A stretch of 64,000 nucleotides of DNA from Avena insularis (Eukaryota > Streptophyta > Magnoliopsida > Poales > Poaceae). Shown here piece by piece: positions 46,921-58,478 of the stretch. The position numbers were made by a program, and so were the translations under genes. The notes below the pieces were generated by a model. The model saw nothing but the letters and a program-made list of their open reading frames with translations. It ran no database searches and was not told the origin of the DNA. The stretch is taken from NCBI GenBank assembly GCA_023614405.1, contig CM042689.1, forward strand, positions 276,093,533 to 276,157,532, in the 5' to 3' direction. How positions within the stretch are numbered: the first letter of the stretch is position 1; the number at the start of each line of letters is the position of its first letter.

Positions 46921-49284
46921 GTTAGTACACTTTACCCATGTGACTTGGCCAGCCCAGCTCGTACCATCACTCTCATTTTGGGTGATGGTAGGGAGAAGTC
47001 CAAGAAGAGACTGTTCGGGAAGTAGCTCCCCAATCCCGACGCGCACCGGTCCAACCTACCAAAATTCTACATCTCTGGATACGCGGGTTCGAGTTACCAC
47101 AACCTACTAAGTCCAACCAACCGCCCATTTCATTATTGGCACATGGTCGTACACGTAAGCTACAGAATAAAGAAGCCAATCATTTTCTCTTGATACCTGG
47201 TTGCCTTTCCGCAATGAAACCACCAAAAATTATCAATCCCATCACACCCAGGAGATTCATTGATTAAGTTGTTTTAGTTTTCGCAAACCAGCACATTTAG
47301 AAACAACTTTCAGTGATGTACCCCAGCCCTCGTTCATCATAGCATGGCTAAGCACATCTACCGACGGTGGTTCATCTACAAGGAAGGCCCTACCACATAA
47401 TAGGACATAGCATAGCGATAGTATCATCCTACACATGCATCTACAAAATACACGACAATGTAATGAAAATAGTAGGACAATATCATGAACAAAATAGCAT
47501 CTACTTGCCTTGGTTGTAGCGGTTGGAAGAACAATCCACACACGAGCAAGCGTTGCACTCGTCACAATCTACACGATACAATTGCAATCATAAACAAACA
47601 ATTCACAAGCAGGTGCAACAAAGATGATGCATGAATGCATGCACGACAAGTGGATTGATGCTACAGCAGCACCACATAATCCTATTTAGTAAAGCTACTG
47701 ATTGCATGCATGGAAAATAGTTTTGGCGCAAGGAAAACTATTAAGCAAAATATAATGCTCAAAACTAGACCTAGTACTCAATTAAATCACTACCGGTAGT
47801 ATACTGTTTGTAAAATCTTGGGAAAATTCGACTGTATTGGCGTTGCTATTTAGGAACAGTACCAATTGGAATTACTCAAAAAGTAATTATAAAACTCCCC
47901 GAGTAATTAAAACACTGCAGAAAGCTATTAAATAGTTTCTGCAAAAGTTTCTACTGTAAGCCTATTCTTTTAATTCACTTTGAGATTCCCCTTGTTCTAC
48001 TGAACCCAGGGACATATTATATGAAATTTTTGGAGTTACAGATCTTTTTCTACGAATTAATTACTCCAAAAAGGCCATTAACTCCTTTAATTAATCTGGA
48101 CAAAATCTTGCTGCAAAGTGTAAAACAATGATACAGCAAGATTCTACATATCCTACTGAATCTACACATATTTTATTTGCAATTTTTGGCCCAGTAGATT
48201 TAAAGATATGAATTTTACAAGTTTAAGCAATTTTCTGTCAATTAAATCTATTTTAGGAAATTACCCAGTCAGATTGACTTTGACTGGGCTGACGTGGCGG
48301 CTGACTGGGCGGTTGACCGGTCAGTGCCCGAGCTGACCAGTCAACGGTCCGATCTGGACCGTCGGATCTCGATCGTGTGGCCAGGGGAAAGGCGGCGAGG
48401 TAGCTTACCTGAGCAAGCAGCGGCGACGGCGGTGAGGTCGTGCGGCGGCGGCGGGGTCTCCGGCGGCGGCGGTGGCGGGGCGGAGGAGCTCGTCGAGGTG
48501 GCGGCGTTGTCCGGCGTGAGCGGGGCCGAGCGCGGTGAGCGGCTGGAGGCGGCGGCATCGGTGGTGGAGCGGCGGCGGCGTCGACGACCTGTGGGAGAGA
48601 GGCGGGCGGCAGGTTAGCGGGGGAGGGGCGACGGCGAGCTCGCGGTGAGAGAGGAAGAGCCAGAGCGAGGCGGCGGCAATCTCACCGAGCTCGAACGGCG
48701 GCGGCGGAGGAGGAATTCCGGCGAGAAATCGCCCAAGGTCGGGGACGAGATAGGGCGTGCGAGTAGGGGGAAAAGAGGGGCGGCGGCGTCGTTTAAGAGG
48801 TCCGGGATTTTGGGGAGGCGGTTGCGGTTGGGATGATGTCAGACGAAGCGGGTGGAGAGTTTAGATCTGGTCGAGCGTGTGGCGTCAGGTGGACCCTTTG
48901 GCAGCGGCTGGGAGCGGGCGCAGGCGGCGGATAATTCCCGCCGTGCGGGCGGCGGCTTGCGGGTGCTGTTTAAATTTTTCTTTGTTCTTTTGTTTTTTCT
49001 AATTTCTGTTTAGCTTTTTTCAACGTAACACACCTTCAAACGGACTCCGAATTGGACGAAATTCGTCTCTAAAATTTTGTAAAATCCGGGGGATCAACCT
49101 AGGGTCATGTGATAAGTGAAACCACTAGTCTACTAGAGTGGAAAACACAAACCCTAGTAAAACCTCCCGTAGGAGCATTTTAGCAAAATAAAATAGGGTT
49201 TTGAGAACAGCATTTTGCCGAATCTTTTCGATCGAGGGTTTTGCATGGAAGAGAATGATGCAATGATATGAATGATATGCAGAA

Positions 49285-49301
49285 CCAAATCTAAAATTTG
49301 G
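49285..49301 (-). other. LTR-start hairpin of G
   Basis: CCAAAT, five-base loop, ATTTGG, about 10 bp inside the LTR start (49310 on the minus strand). E has an analogous hairpin at the same place. The 5' LTR of G carries the same sequence at its end. Confidence 0.5.
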
Positions 49302-49310
49302 GATGTGACA

Positions 49311-49326
49311 AGACTAACCCCCTTAA
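49311..49326 (-). other. Polypurine tract of G
   Basis: AAGGGGGTTAGTC on the minus strand, directly before the 3' LTR. Confidence 0.7.
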
Positions 49327-50630
49327 GATGAATCTCGTCCCCGAGATTCGGCGCGGCTAGCAAATAGGTGTGGGTAGTCCTCTCGGATGTCATCCTCACG
49401 CTCCCAAGTGGCTTCCTCTTCGGTGTGGTGACTCCACTGCACCTTGCAAAACCTGATCGTCTTGGTACGGGTAATCCTCTCCGTTGTCTCCAGAATCTTG
49501 ACCGGCTTCTCTTCATAGGTCAACTCATTCTCAAGCCGGCACAGTGTCTCTCAATGGTGTATCCACCATCTCCGGATGGCACTTCTTCAGCTGGGACACG
49601 TGGAACACATTGTGAACAGCGGACAGAGCTTCTGGCAACTCCAACTGATAAGCGACTTCTCCTTTGCGTGCTAAGACCCGATATGGTCCAATAAACCGAG
49701 GTGCCAGTTTACCCTTGATTCCAAATCTCTTGATTCCACAAAGTGGCGACACTCTGAGGTATGCTCTATCACCTATCTCATACACCACTTCCTTGCGCTT
49801 GGCGTCGCGTAGCTCTTCTGCCTTGATTGTGCTACCTTCAGCCTGTCCCTAATCAAGGCGACCTTCTCCTCAGCGTCCTTGATCAAATCGGGCCCAAACA
49901 ACTGACGTTCTCCTACTCCATCCCATAGCAATGGTGTCCGGCACCGTTTCCCATACAGCACGTCAAACGGTGACGTCTTGATGCTGGTTTGATAGCTGTT
50001 GTTGTAGGAAAACTCAGCATACGGCAAATTCTCATCCCAACTAGAGCCATGAGCTAAAGCGCAAGCTCTCAGCATGTCCTCCAAAATTTGATTCACCCTC
50101 TCGGTCTATCCATCAGTCTGCGGGTGAAAGGCCGTGCTAAACTCCAATCTAGTACCAAGTGACTCGTGCAGCTGGCGCCAGAAGTGTGAGGTAAATTGGG
50201 TGCCTCTATCAGATACAATACTCTTGGGAACTCCATGTAGGCACACAATCCTGTCCATGTAGATCTTGGCCAACTTTGCACTCGTATAGGTCGTCTTCAC
50301 CGTTATAAAGTGGGCTACCTTGGTCAAATGGTCGACCACTACCCAAATGGAGTCGTATCCTGACCTGGTCCTGGGCAATCCTGTGATAAAATCCATTCCC
50401 ACTCTATCCCACTTCCAATCCGGCATGGGCAATGGCTGCAGCAATCCTGCTGGCTTCTGGTGTTCCGCCTTCACTCGGCTGCATACGTCACATAGTGCAA
50501 TATGCTCCGCGATGTCTCCCTTCATGTTGTTCCACCAGAATCTGTCCTTTAAGTCCATATACATCTTCGTATTGACCGGATGTATGGAATACGGCAAGTC
50601 ATGAGCTTCCTGCAGAATTAACTCCCTTAT
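49323..50630 (-). pseudogene. Element G integrase and chromodomain
   Basis: 50597-50106 carries MDFITGLPRTRSGYD (first Asp), IVSDRGTQFTS (second Asp) and FHPQTDG. A frameshift/stop at about 50100 precedes MNQILEDMLRACAL, so the residues around the catalytic Glu are damaged. 50096-49773 continues with FDVLYGKRCRTPL. 49788-49531 has KGKLAPRFIGPYR and VHNVFHVSQLKK. 49523-49323 is the chromodomain (TYEEKPVKILE, IRFCKVQWSHH, EEATWEREDD), which in chromoviruses is thought to guide integration to heterochromatin. Confidence 0.92.
49330..49349 (-). other. PPT-proximal hairpin of G
   Basis: GAATCTCG, loop GGGA, CGAGATTC on the minus strand: a perfect 8-bp stem that also encodes the last residues of pol (ESRGRDSS). 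Confidence 0.6.
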
Positions 50631-53119
50631 CTATGGATCGTTGGGGACGCACAAACGATCTCCATACCACAAGGTTCCTTGCTCATCCTCGCGGAATTCC
50701 CTTGCTCGATCCTCCTTCATCTTTTCCTTTACTTCACCTATCTCTTTGTCTCCCACCTGAGCCTTCCTGATTCTGTCCTGTAGCATTGGTTGGACTTCCA
50801 TTGTTGCCAAGTATCCGTCTGATACTACCTCCAATCTAAGGTCCTTGAACTGCTTGCACAAATCCTCAGGCAATTCCCCAATTGTCAATCCGTTGGCATA
50901 GACCTTCCGGCTCAGAGCATCTGCTACTACATTGGCCTTTCCTGGGTGGTATTGCAGATTCATATCATAGTCCTTGATAAGTTCCAACCATCTCCTTTGC
51001 CTCATGTTCAGTTCATACGTGTAAATATGTACTTCAGGCTCTTGTGGTGGTGTACACATCACAGTGTTTTCCCATTAAGTAATGCCTCCATACCTTGGCG
51101 CATGAACCAGCGCTAACTCCAAGTCGTGTGTGGGGTAATTCCGCTCATGGTGCTTGAGTTGCCGCGAGGCATATGACACTACTCTCCCATCTTGCATCAA
51201 GACACTCCCAAGTCCACACGAGAAGCATCACAGTACACTTGGAAATCCTTCTGAAGGTCTGGTAAACATAGAACGGGTGCGGTCACTAGTCGACGCTTCA
51301 GTTCCTGAAAGCTGGCTTCACACACATCCGTCCATTCAAACTTCCTCTCCTTCTTCAGAAGTTCTGTCATCGGCTTAGCAATCTTGGAGAAGTTTTCAAT
51401 GAATCTCCTGTAATATCCAGCAAGTCCCAAAAAGCTTCGTATCTCTCATGCATTCTTGGGTGCTTCCCACTCAGTTACTGCAGTCACTTTGCTTGGATCA
51501 ACAGCGACTCCTTCTCCTGACACTACGTGTCCAAGAAATCCAACAGTGTTAAGCCAGAATTCACACTTGCTGAATTTGGCATACAGCTTGTGTTCCCTCA
51601 GCTTCTCCATAATCAGTCGCAGATGTTTCTCATGCTCAGCATCATCCTTGGAATATATCAGTATGTCGTCAATAAACACCACCACGAACTTGTCCAAGTA
51701 CTCCATAAATACCTTGTTCATCATGGTCATGAAGTATGTCGGGGCATTCGTTAGTCCAAAAGACATAACCGTGTACTCATATAAACCATACCTTGTGGTG
51801 AAAGCGGTTTTTGGTATGTCCTCCTCCCGGATCTTCAATTGGAAGTAGCCTGATCGCAGATCAATCTTGCTAAACACCTTTGCTCCTTCCAGTTGATCAA
51901 ACAAATCATTTATGTTAATGAGGTATTTGTTCTTGATAGTCACCTCGTTCAGCGAGCGATAGTCCACCACTAATCTCTTGCTGCTGTCTTTCTTCTCCAC
52001 AAACAGAACAGGTGCACCCCATGACGACGAACTAGGCTGAATGAATCCCTTGTCCAACTGCTCTTTCAGCTGCTTCTTCAATTCCTTCAGCTCATCGACA
52101 TCCATCTTATATGGTCTCTTTGCAATAGGTCCCGTTCCTGGCATCAGGTCAATGAGAAACTCCACTTCCCTGTCAGGTGGCATTCCTGGCAGCTCCTCCA
52201 GAAACACGTCGGGGTAATCCCTAATCACTGGCACAGTATCCATGCTAACCCCCTTAAGAGAATTCAGCTTACACCTTCCCGGTCGCACAGCCAACTTGAA
52301 CCTAATTCTCTTACCATCCGGGGTTTTGAGTGAAACAGCTCGCTGTGCACAATCTATGTGTCCTCCATGCATAGACATCCAATCCATACCCAGAATAACA
52401 TCTAACCCTTGTGATTCCAACACTACCAGATGTGCAATGAAGTTGTGTGTTCCAATCCTCACAGTTAAACCGCGGCATCCCGCGCTAGCTATCATATCTC
52501 CTCCAGGTGAACTCACTCTAATAGACTCTTTCATAGACTCAGTAGGTAGCTTATACTTATCCACAAATGCCCTTGATATGAATGAATGCGATGCACCAGT
52601 ATCGAAAAGTATAAGTGCAGGGTGAGTGTTGATTGGGAACTTAACAATCACAAGGTCAAGCTCATCTGGGATCTCCTCCACGTTCATGTGGTTCACTGTG
52701 GCCTTCTGGTTGTTGGTTGGCTTCAGTCCCTTCCTCTCCGGACAGTTGTCATCATAGTGTCCCTTCTGGCCACACTTGAAGCATGTCACCTCACTCAGAT
52801 CCTTCTTCACAAAGCTGCGATCACGGTTGCGGTCATGTCCACCGTGTCCTCCAGAATGAAAGTGTCCTCCCTTGTGGCTATGGTGGGTGCTCTTGTGGTT
52901 GTCATGGCGATGCCCATCGCCTCCATGGTGGTGGCGATCATGGCTCCCATGGTCACTCCCTCCATGCTTGGAGTACCCATCATAAGAAGTGCGAGACTTG
53001 TGGTGAGAACCAGAGTGGTGATTGCTGCTCTTTCTCTTGCGGTTCTCCACCTGCTTGTGCTTCCCTTCCAAGATCCTGGCCTTGTCCATAAGCTCCTGGA
53101 AAGTGGGGCAATAAACCAC
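50631..53119 (-). pseudogene. Element G: gag C-terminus, protease, RT and RNase H
   Basis: A 557-codon frame (53119-51446). Residues 34-95 are extremely His-rich (20 His in 62). A CCHC zinc knuckle follows (C113, C116, H121, C126), then protease [10 protein letters not shown] (D173) and RT with [10 protein letters not shown] and [17 protein letters not shown] at 51446 interrupts [12 protein letters not shown]. The connection and RNase H start continue at 51430-51197 ([17 protein letters not shown]) to a frameshift. The RNase H end is at 51062-50631 (MRQRRWLELIKDYD, ADALSRKV), with damage between 51197 and 51062. Inactive, but most catalytic residues can still be seen. Confidence 0.92.
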
Positions 53120-53734
53120 CAGTAGCTACACTGAAAGCTCATCACTGAGGCCATCCAGGAATCTCTCCCTCCTTTTTGCATCAGTGTCAACATCCTCAGG
53201 TGCATAACGGGACAGGTTGTTGAACTCCTCAATGTACTCAGCCACGGTGCAGTTGGTTTGGCGCAAGTTGCGGAACTCCTTCCTCTTCAGGCTCAGAACT
53301 CCTGAAGACACGTGGTTGGTCCTGAAACCTTCCTCAAACATTTCCCAAGTCACAGTGTCCAGCGGGTGGGTGATCTGAAAAGTGTCCCACCAAGAAGCGG
53401 CTGGTCCCTCCAGTAGGTGAGCGGCAAACCTCACCTTCTCAGCATCAGTGTATCCAACCGTTACCAGATCCTTGTTGACTGAACGCAACCAATCGAGAGC
53501 AACCATTGGTTCCGTTGCAGTAGAGAACTTAGCTGGCCTTAGCCTCAGAAATCTAGTGAGAGCATCTCCCTGAGGTTGGTTGTTCCCATTGTTGTTGTTG
53601 TTGTTCTGAGCTTCCATGAATTGAGTCATAACTTGGGTCAGCTGTGCCTGAGCTGCCATGAGCTGCTCCAACTCAGTGGGTTGACGGCAGGGAGGCATCT
53701 GCGGTTCAGCACAGGTAAGCTTAGAAAGAATCAA
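53120..53734 (-). pseudogene. Element G gag, N-terminal and capsid part
   Basis: From ATG 53734 (or the internal Met of MPPCRQ near 53698). It opens with LEQLMAAQAQLTQVMTQFMEAQ, a helical segment, then an Asn run. The gag core spans about residues 60-200 (WLRSVNKDL, ASWWDTFQITHP, WEMFEEGFRTNHV, EYIEEFNNLSRYAPED). The frame ends at 53126 at a stop within DELSV and resumes in another frame as the His-rich/zinc-knuckle part. The core would form the virus-like particle. Confidence 0.9.
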
Positions 53735-54315
53735 CTACGATAATAGGAGTCTACCCATGCATTATGATCAAACAACAACAAACAATAGCAGACAATCTCA
53801 AGCAAGCAACACATCAACAAACAAGTGATCCAGCAACATCCCATGGGTTATCCTAGCAGTATATACCTACTGAAATAGTTTACAAGAGTTGGCAATGGTT
53901 AACTAAACAGTTGATCAACTCAGCAACAAAAATAGCAATCTGCCAGAACAGTCCAGCAGCATTCACGAATTTTTCCACCTGACTTAGAATTGTCAGAAAA
54001 TTATGCTGATTTTTTCACATACAGTACAGAGAGTTTCGCACCAGACCTATTTTTTTCAGATTTTTCCCCGTTATCAGAAAAATATGAAAAATCATACAGT
54101 ACTGCTGTATCAGCAGAAAACTGCAGCGAAAATAACACAGATAGTAACCAAACTTGCCATAACTCTTTCATAAAATTCGCACAAATAATTCCTGGGATAT
54201 TGGAGTACACAAATAAGCAACTAAACACTCTTAAACTAACAGTAATTAAGTTTCACATCGATCAAGACTAATCCTAACGGTTTTTCCTAACGAGGACTAA
54301 TTGGTGGACTTCTAT
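53735..54315 (-). other. Spacer between ORF0 and gag in G
   Basis: About 580 bp, AT-rich, with no recognised content. The 93-aa ORF on the other strand is not supported. A gap of this length suggests that gag is not simply read through from ORF0. Confidence 0.6.
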
Positions 54316-55311
54316 CTACTTCTTGAAGAGGTTGCGGTAGGTCCTTGCACTCATGCGTTGGCGCTTCGGTCCACGGTTCAACCATGGCGGCAGAGTGTAC
54401 ACCTCTCCTGAATCATCACTTGAAATCTCAAACTCCACCTCTTCTGGATCCTCCTCTTCTTCTTCACTTTCAGCTGCAACTGCAACAACTTCATCTCCTC
54501 CACCATCGTTGTTTCCATCATCATCATCCTCGTCCTCATCATCATCATCATTCCCACTGTCATCATCATCATTGTTGCCACCATCTCCATTGTCATCATC
54601 AGAGGGTGGATTCAGCTGTGCTTGGAGAGCGGCAATCTGGGCTGTCATAGCTTCAATAGTCTGATCCCTTTCCTGGACGGTCCCTTGCAGCTGTTGTATG
54701 TTCTGGGTGTTCTCCTGCACAATACCATGAAGATGAGCTATGGTTGCATCTCTGGCTATCAGGGCATTCTCCAGAACTCCCACAGCTTCATGCAAGGTGT
54801 CAATCTCCTGTCCTTGGACCACCATACCATTGCTGGCAAAATCTGCAATCTCCTTTATCATCATCACTTTCTCAGCTAGAGCTCCATTCTCCCTTTCCAT
54901 GTCCTCTATGTGCCTCCGACGGGGCGACATGTTGTTCCTATCGCCCGGGGTAACCACAATGTGCCCATCTTCATCACGCCTCCCATAGTCACGGTAGGGT
55001 GAATCTGCTGGAAGTAGGTGTCAGACTTGATGGCACTGGCGAGACAGGGCTTCATGTATGGCCAAGTTGATTCCAAGTCCCATTCTTGGGTATGTCTTGG
55101 TGTAGATCAGATGCACAGGGTTTGGCAAGGCGGCATCCCTGAATATGAAGGTAGTGATCTCCCATGCATCCTCACCATATCCGTAGGTGTATAGCCTTCT
55201 TCCCTTAAACATGGGCAGCGGCAATCCCAATGACTGCGAGAGCTGTGCTAACTGTCTTGCAAAGGGCCTTGGTGACTCCATGGTTGCATACTCAGTCCTG
55301 ACTTCTCCCAT
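54316..55311 (-). pseudogene. Element G: ORF0 (coiled coil, acidic tail, basic end), frameshifted
   Basis: Starts at ATG 55311, about 150 bp inside the primer site. 55311-55021 encodes a 96-residue globular N-terminus (PLPMFKGRRLYTYGYGED, FIFRDAALP) ending in a frameshift zone around 55030-54990. The second frame, open over 54957-54316, encodes a long predicted coiled coil (residues about 17-116 from 54957), an Asp/Glu tail (119-185) coded by (ATC)n-like triplet runs at 54515-54604, and a basic C-terminus (195-213, GPKRQRMSARTYRNLFKK). This is the same design as ORF0 of C with little sequence similarity. An upstream ORF is known in RIRE3/RIRE8-type elements. Function unknown. Confidence 0.75.
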
Positions 55312-55464
55312 CTATCAATTAAAAGAGGAAAGTGTGAGAATAGCATATGGTAAGAATTTACGAGAGCGAAAGGCATAAGATGAAAGACAGAGTTAATATA
55401 AGCTTTAATAGTTATATGGCTTCCTAATCCAATCCTAGGTCACGATCCTACAGTCGACACACGG

Positions 55465-55476
55465 GCTCTGATACTA
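55465..55476 (-). other. Primer binding site of G
   Basis: TAGTATCAGAGC on the minus strand, 11 of 12 matches to the tRNA-Met site, three bases from the LTR. Confidence 0.88.
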
Positions 55477-55479
55477 TCT

Positions 55480-58473
55480 TGTAACACCGCGGTTCTGAAA
55501 AGACCGAGGCTTCTATGTGACATGCCAATCCCTGGATCGGTTCATTGGGCCACAATAGAATAAGATGAATAACATTGCACAATATCCGTGTATCATGAAT
55601 AACGAAGATCCAGAGTACCATTATTACAATAAAAGCTTAGCCCAAGGCTAGCTCAAACTATTCAGGTAGCAACATAAATAAAGTAAATCCTCCATTCTTC
55701 AAATTGCCCACAAGTGAACAAGTGCCGAGTGGAGTACCGTGGCCTATATCAATTACTCAGAATCGGAATATCCTGCAACATGAAACGTAGCAGCCCCGAA
55801 GGGTCAATACATGGAATGTATGGCAAGTAGATCTAGTAAAGGAGACAATAGTGCTAACATCTACATGCATATTTGGCAATTGGAGCTGTGTCTGGCTTGC
55901 ATTTGCAAATACCTTTGTCCTACTTTCATAAACAGTATTTGATTTTCTTTGAAAAGATCCCAATTAAGTTAACCCAGCAATATTAAGGCAATTATAAAAT
56001 TAGAATGAGTCAGAAACATGTCATGGAATCAATATCAAGCAACTCAGTTGTCCATAACCGGGGACACGGCTAATCGATTAGATTATACACCCTGCAGGGG
56101 TTAGTACACTTTACCCATGTGACTTGGCCAGCCCAGCTCGTACCATCACTCTCATTTTGGGTGATGGTAGGGAGAAGTCCAAGAAGAGACTGTTCGGGAA
56201 GTAGCTCCCCAATCCCGGCAGCGGTCCAACCTACCAAAATTCTACATCTCTGGATCTGGTTCGAGTTACCACAACCTACTAAGTCCAACCAACCGCCCAT
56301 TTCATTATTGGCACATGGTCGTACACGTAAGCTACAGAATAAAGAAGCCAATCATTTTCTCTTGATACCTGGGTGCCTTTCCGCAATGAAACCACCAAAA
56401 ATTATCAATCCCATCACACCCAGGAGATTCATTGATTAAGTTGTTTTAGTTTTCGCAAACCAGCACATTTAGAAACAACTTTCAGTGATGTACCCCAGCC
56501 CTCGTTCATCATAGCATGGCTAAGCACATCTACCGACGGTGGTTCATCTACAAGGAAGGCCCTACCACATAATAGGACATAGCATAGCGATAGTATCATC
56601 CTACACATGCGTCTACAAAATACACGACAATGTAATGAAAATAGTAGGACAATATCATGAACAAAATAGCATCTACTTGCCTTGGTTGTAGCGGTCGGAA
56701 GAACAATCCACACACGAGCAAGCGTTGCACTCGTCACAATCTACACGATACAATTGCAATCATAAACAAACAATTCACAAGCAGGTGCAACAAAGATGAT
56801 GCATGAATGCATGCACGACAAGTGGATTGATGCTACAGCAGCACCACATAATCCTATTTAGTAAAGCTACTGATTGCATGCATGTAAAATAGTTTTGGCG
56901 CAAGGAAAACTATTAAGCAAAATATAATGCTCAAAACTAGACCTAGTACTCAATTAATTCACTACCGGTAGTATACTGTTTGTAAAATCTTGGGAAAATT
57001 CTACTGTATAGGCGTTTCTATTTAGAAACAGTACCAATTGGAATTACTCAAAAATTAATTACAAAACTCCCCGAGTAATTAAAACACTGCAGAAAGCCAT
57101 TAAATAGTTTCTGCAAAAGTTTCTACTGTAAGTCTATTCTTTTAATTCACTTTGAGATTCCCCTTGTTCTACTGAACCCAGGGACATATTATATGCAATT
57201 TTTGGAGTTACAGATCTTTTTCTACGAATTAATTACTCCAAAAAGGCCATTAACTCCTTTAATTAATCTGGACAAAATCTTGCTGCAAAAGTGTAAAACA
57301 ATGATACAGCAAGATTCTACACATCCTACTGAATCTACACATATTTTATTTGCAATTTTTGGCCCAGTAGATTTAAAGATATGAATTTTGCAAGTTTAAG
57401 TAATTTTTTGTCAATTGAATCTATTTTAGGAAATTACCCAGTCAGATTGACTTTGACTGGGCTGACGTGGCGCCTGACTGGGCGGTTGACCGGTCAGCGC
57501 CCAAGCAGACCAGTCAACGGTCCGATCTGGACCGTCAGATCTCGATCGTGTGGCCAGGGGAAAGGCGGCGAGGTAGCTCACCTGAGCAAGCAGCGGCGAC
57601 GGTGAGTCGTCTTGGCGGCGAGGTCTCCGGCAAGCGGTGTACGACAGCGGCGGCGACGGTGTCAGTGGCGAAGCGGAAGGAGCTCGTCGAGGTGGCAGCG
57701 GTGTCCGGCGTGAGGCAGCCAGTGGATGGAGGCGGCGGCGTCGGTGGTGGAGCGGCGGCGGCGTCGACTGTGGGAAGGCGAGGCGAAGCGGCGAGTTAGC
57801 GGGGAGGCGGCAGCGAGCTCGCGGTGAGAAGGAAGAAACGAGCGGCGGCAATCTCACCGGCTCAACTCGAGCGGCGGAGGAGGAATTCACAGATCGCCCA
57901 AGGTCGGGGAGCGAATAGGCGTGCAGTAGGCGTCGCTTAAGAGGGGGCTTAAGTCCGGATTTGGGGAGGGGTTCAGTGGACATTCCGGGAGAAGAAAGAC
58001 GGCGTGGTGGAGGAGTTGCGCCACGGTGGCGGGCGTCAGGTGGACCCGCTGGCAGCGGCTGGTGGCGAGATAATTCCCTTGGCGTGAGAGCTCTTGGGCT
58101 GTAGCGGCATGACCCAAGTTGTCGGCGGCGCTGTTTAATTTTTTTTTTGTTCTTTTGTTTTTTCTAATCTCTGTTTAGCTTTTTTCAACGTAACACCTTC
58201 AAACGGACTCCGAATTGGACGAAATTCGTCTCTAAAATTTTGTAAAATCCGGGAGATCAACCTAGGGTCATGTGGTAAGTGCAACCAGTAGTCTACAAGG
58301 GTGAAAAACACAAACCCTAGTAAAACCTCCCGTAGGAGCATTTTAGCAAAATAAAATAGGGTTTTGAGAACAGCGTTTTGCCGAATCTTTTCGATCGAGG
58401 GTTTTGCATGGAAGAGCATGATACAATGATATGAATGATATGCAGAACCAAATCTAAAATTTGGGATGTGACA
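55480..58473 (-). repeat. Element G 5' LTR (3.0 kb)
   Basis: Pair of 46301-49310. Palindrome at 56090-56099. GTCA/TGAC cluster at 57440-57560. GC-rich island to about 58130. It ends at 58473 before CTCGC. ORFs at 57426-57983 are shadows. Confidence 0.93.
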
Positions 58474-58478
58474 CTCGC

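Larger units (their letters stand above)
46301..49310 (-). repeat. Element G 3' LTR (3.0 kb)
   Basis: Starts TGTAACACCGCGG and ends GGGATGTGACA. It is almost identical to 55480-58473 except in the GC-rich island (48380-48960 versus 57590-58130), where indels are frequent. It contains palindrome CCCTGCAGGG (46911-46920), a GTCA/TGAC-rich block (48270-48380) and a terminal hairpin (49285-49301). ORFs at 48253-48836 are GC-island shadows. Confidence 0.93.
46301..58473 (-). mobile_element. Element G: full-length Ty3/gypsy chromovirus (Tekay/Del-like) with ORF0
   Basis: A 12.2-kb minus-strand element. LTRs are 46301-49310 (3') and 55480-58473 (5'), with a primer site at 55465-55476, ORF0 at 55311-54316, gag-pol at 53734-49323 and a polypurine tract at 49311. 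The chromodomain at the pol end marks a chromovirus. The 5-bp target duplication and strongly similar LTRs indicate that it is the youngest insertion in this nest, yet ORF0 and pol carry several stops and frameshifts. Confidence 0.93.
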
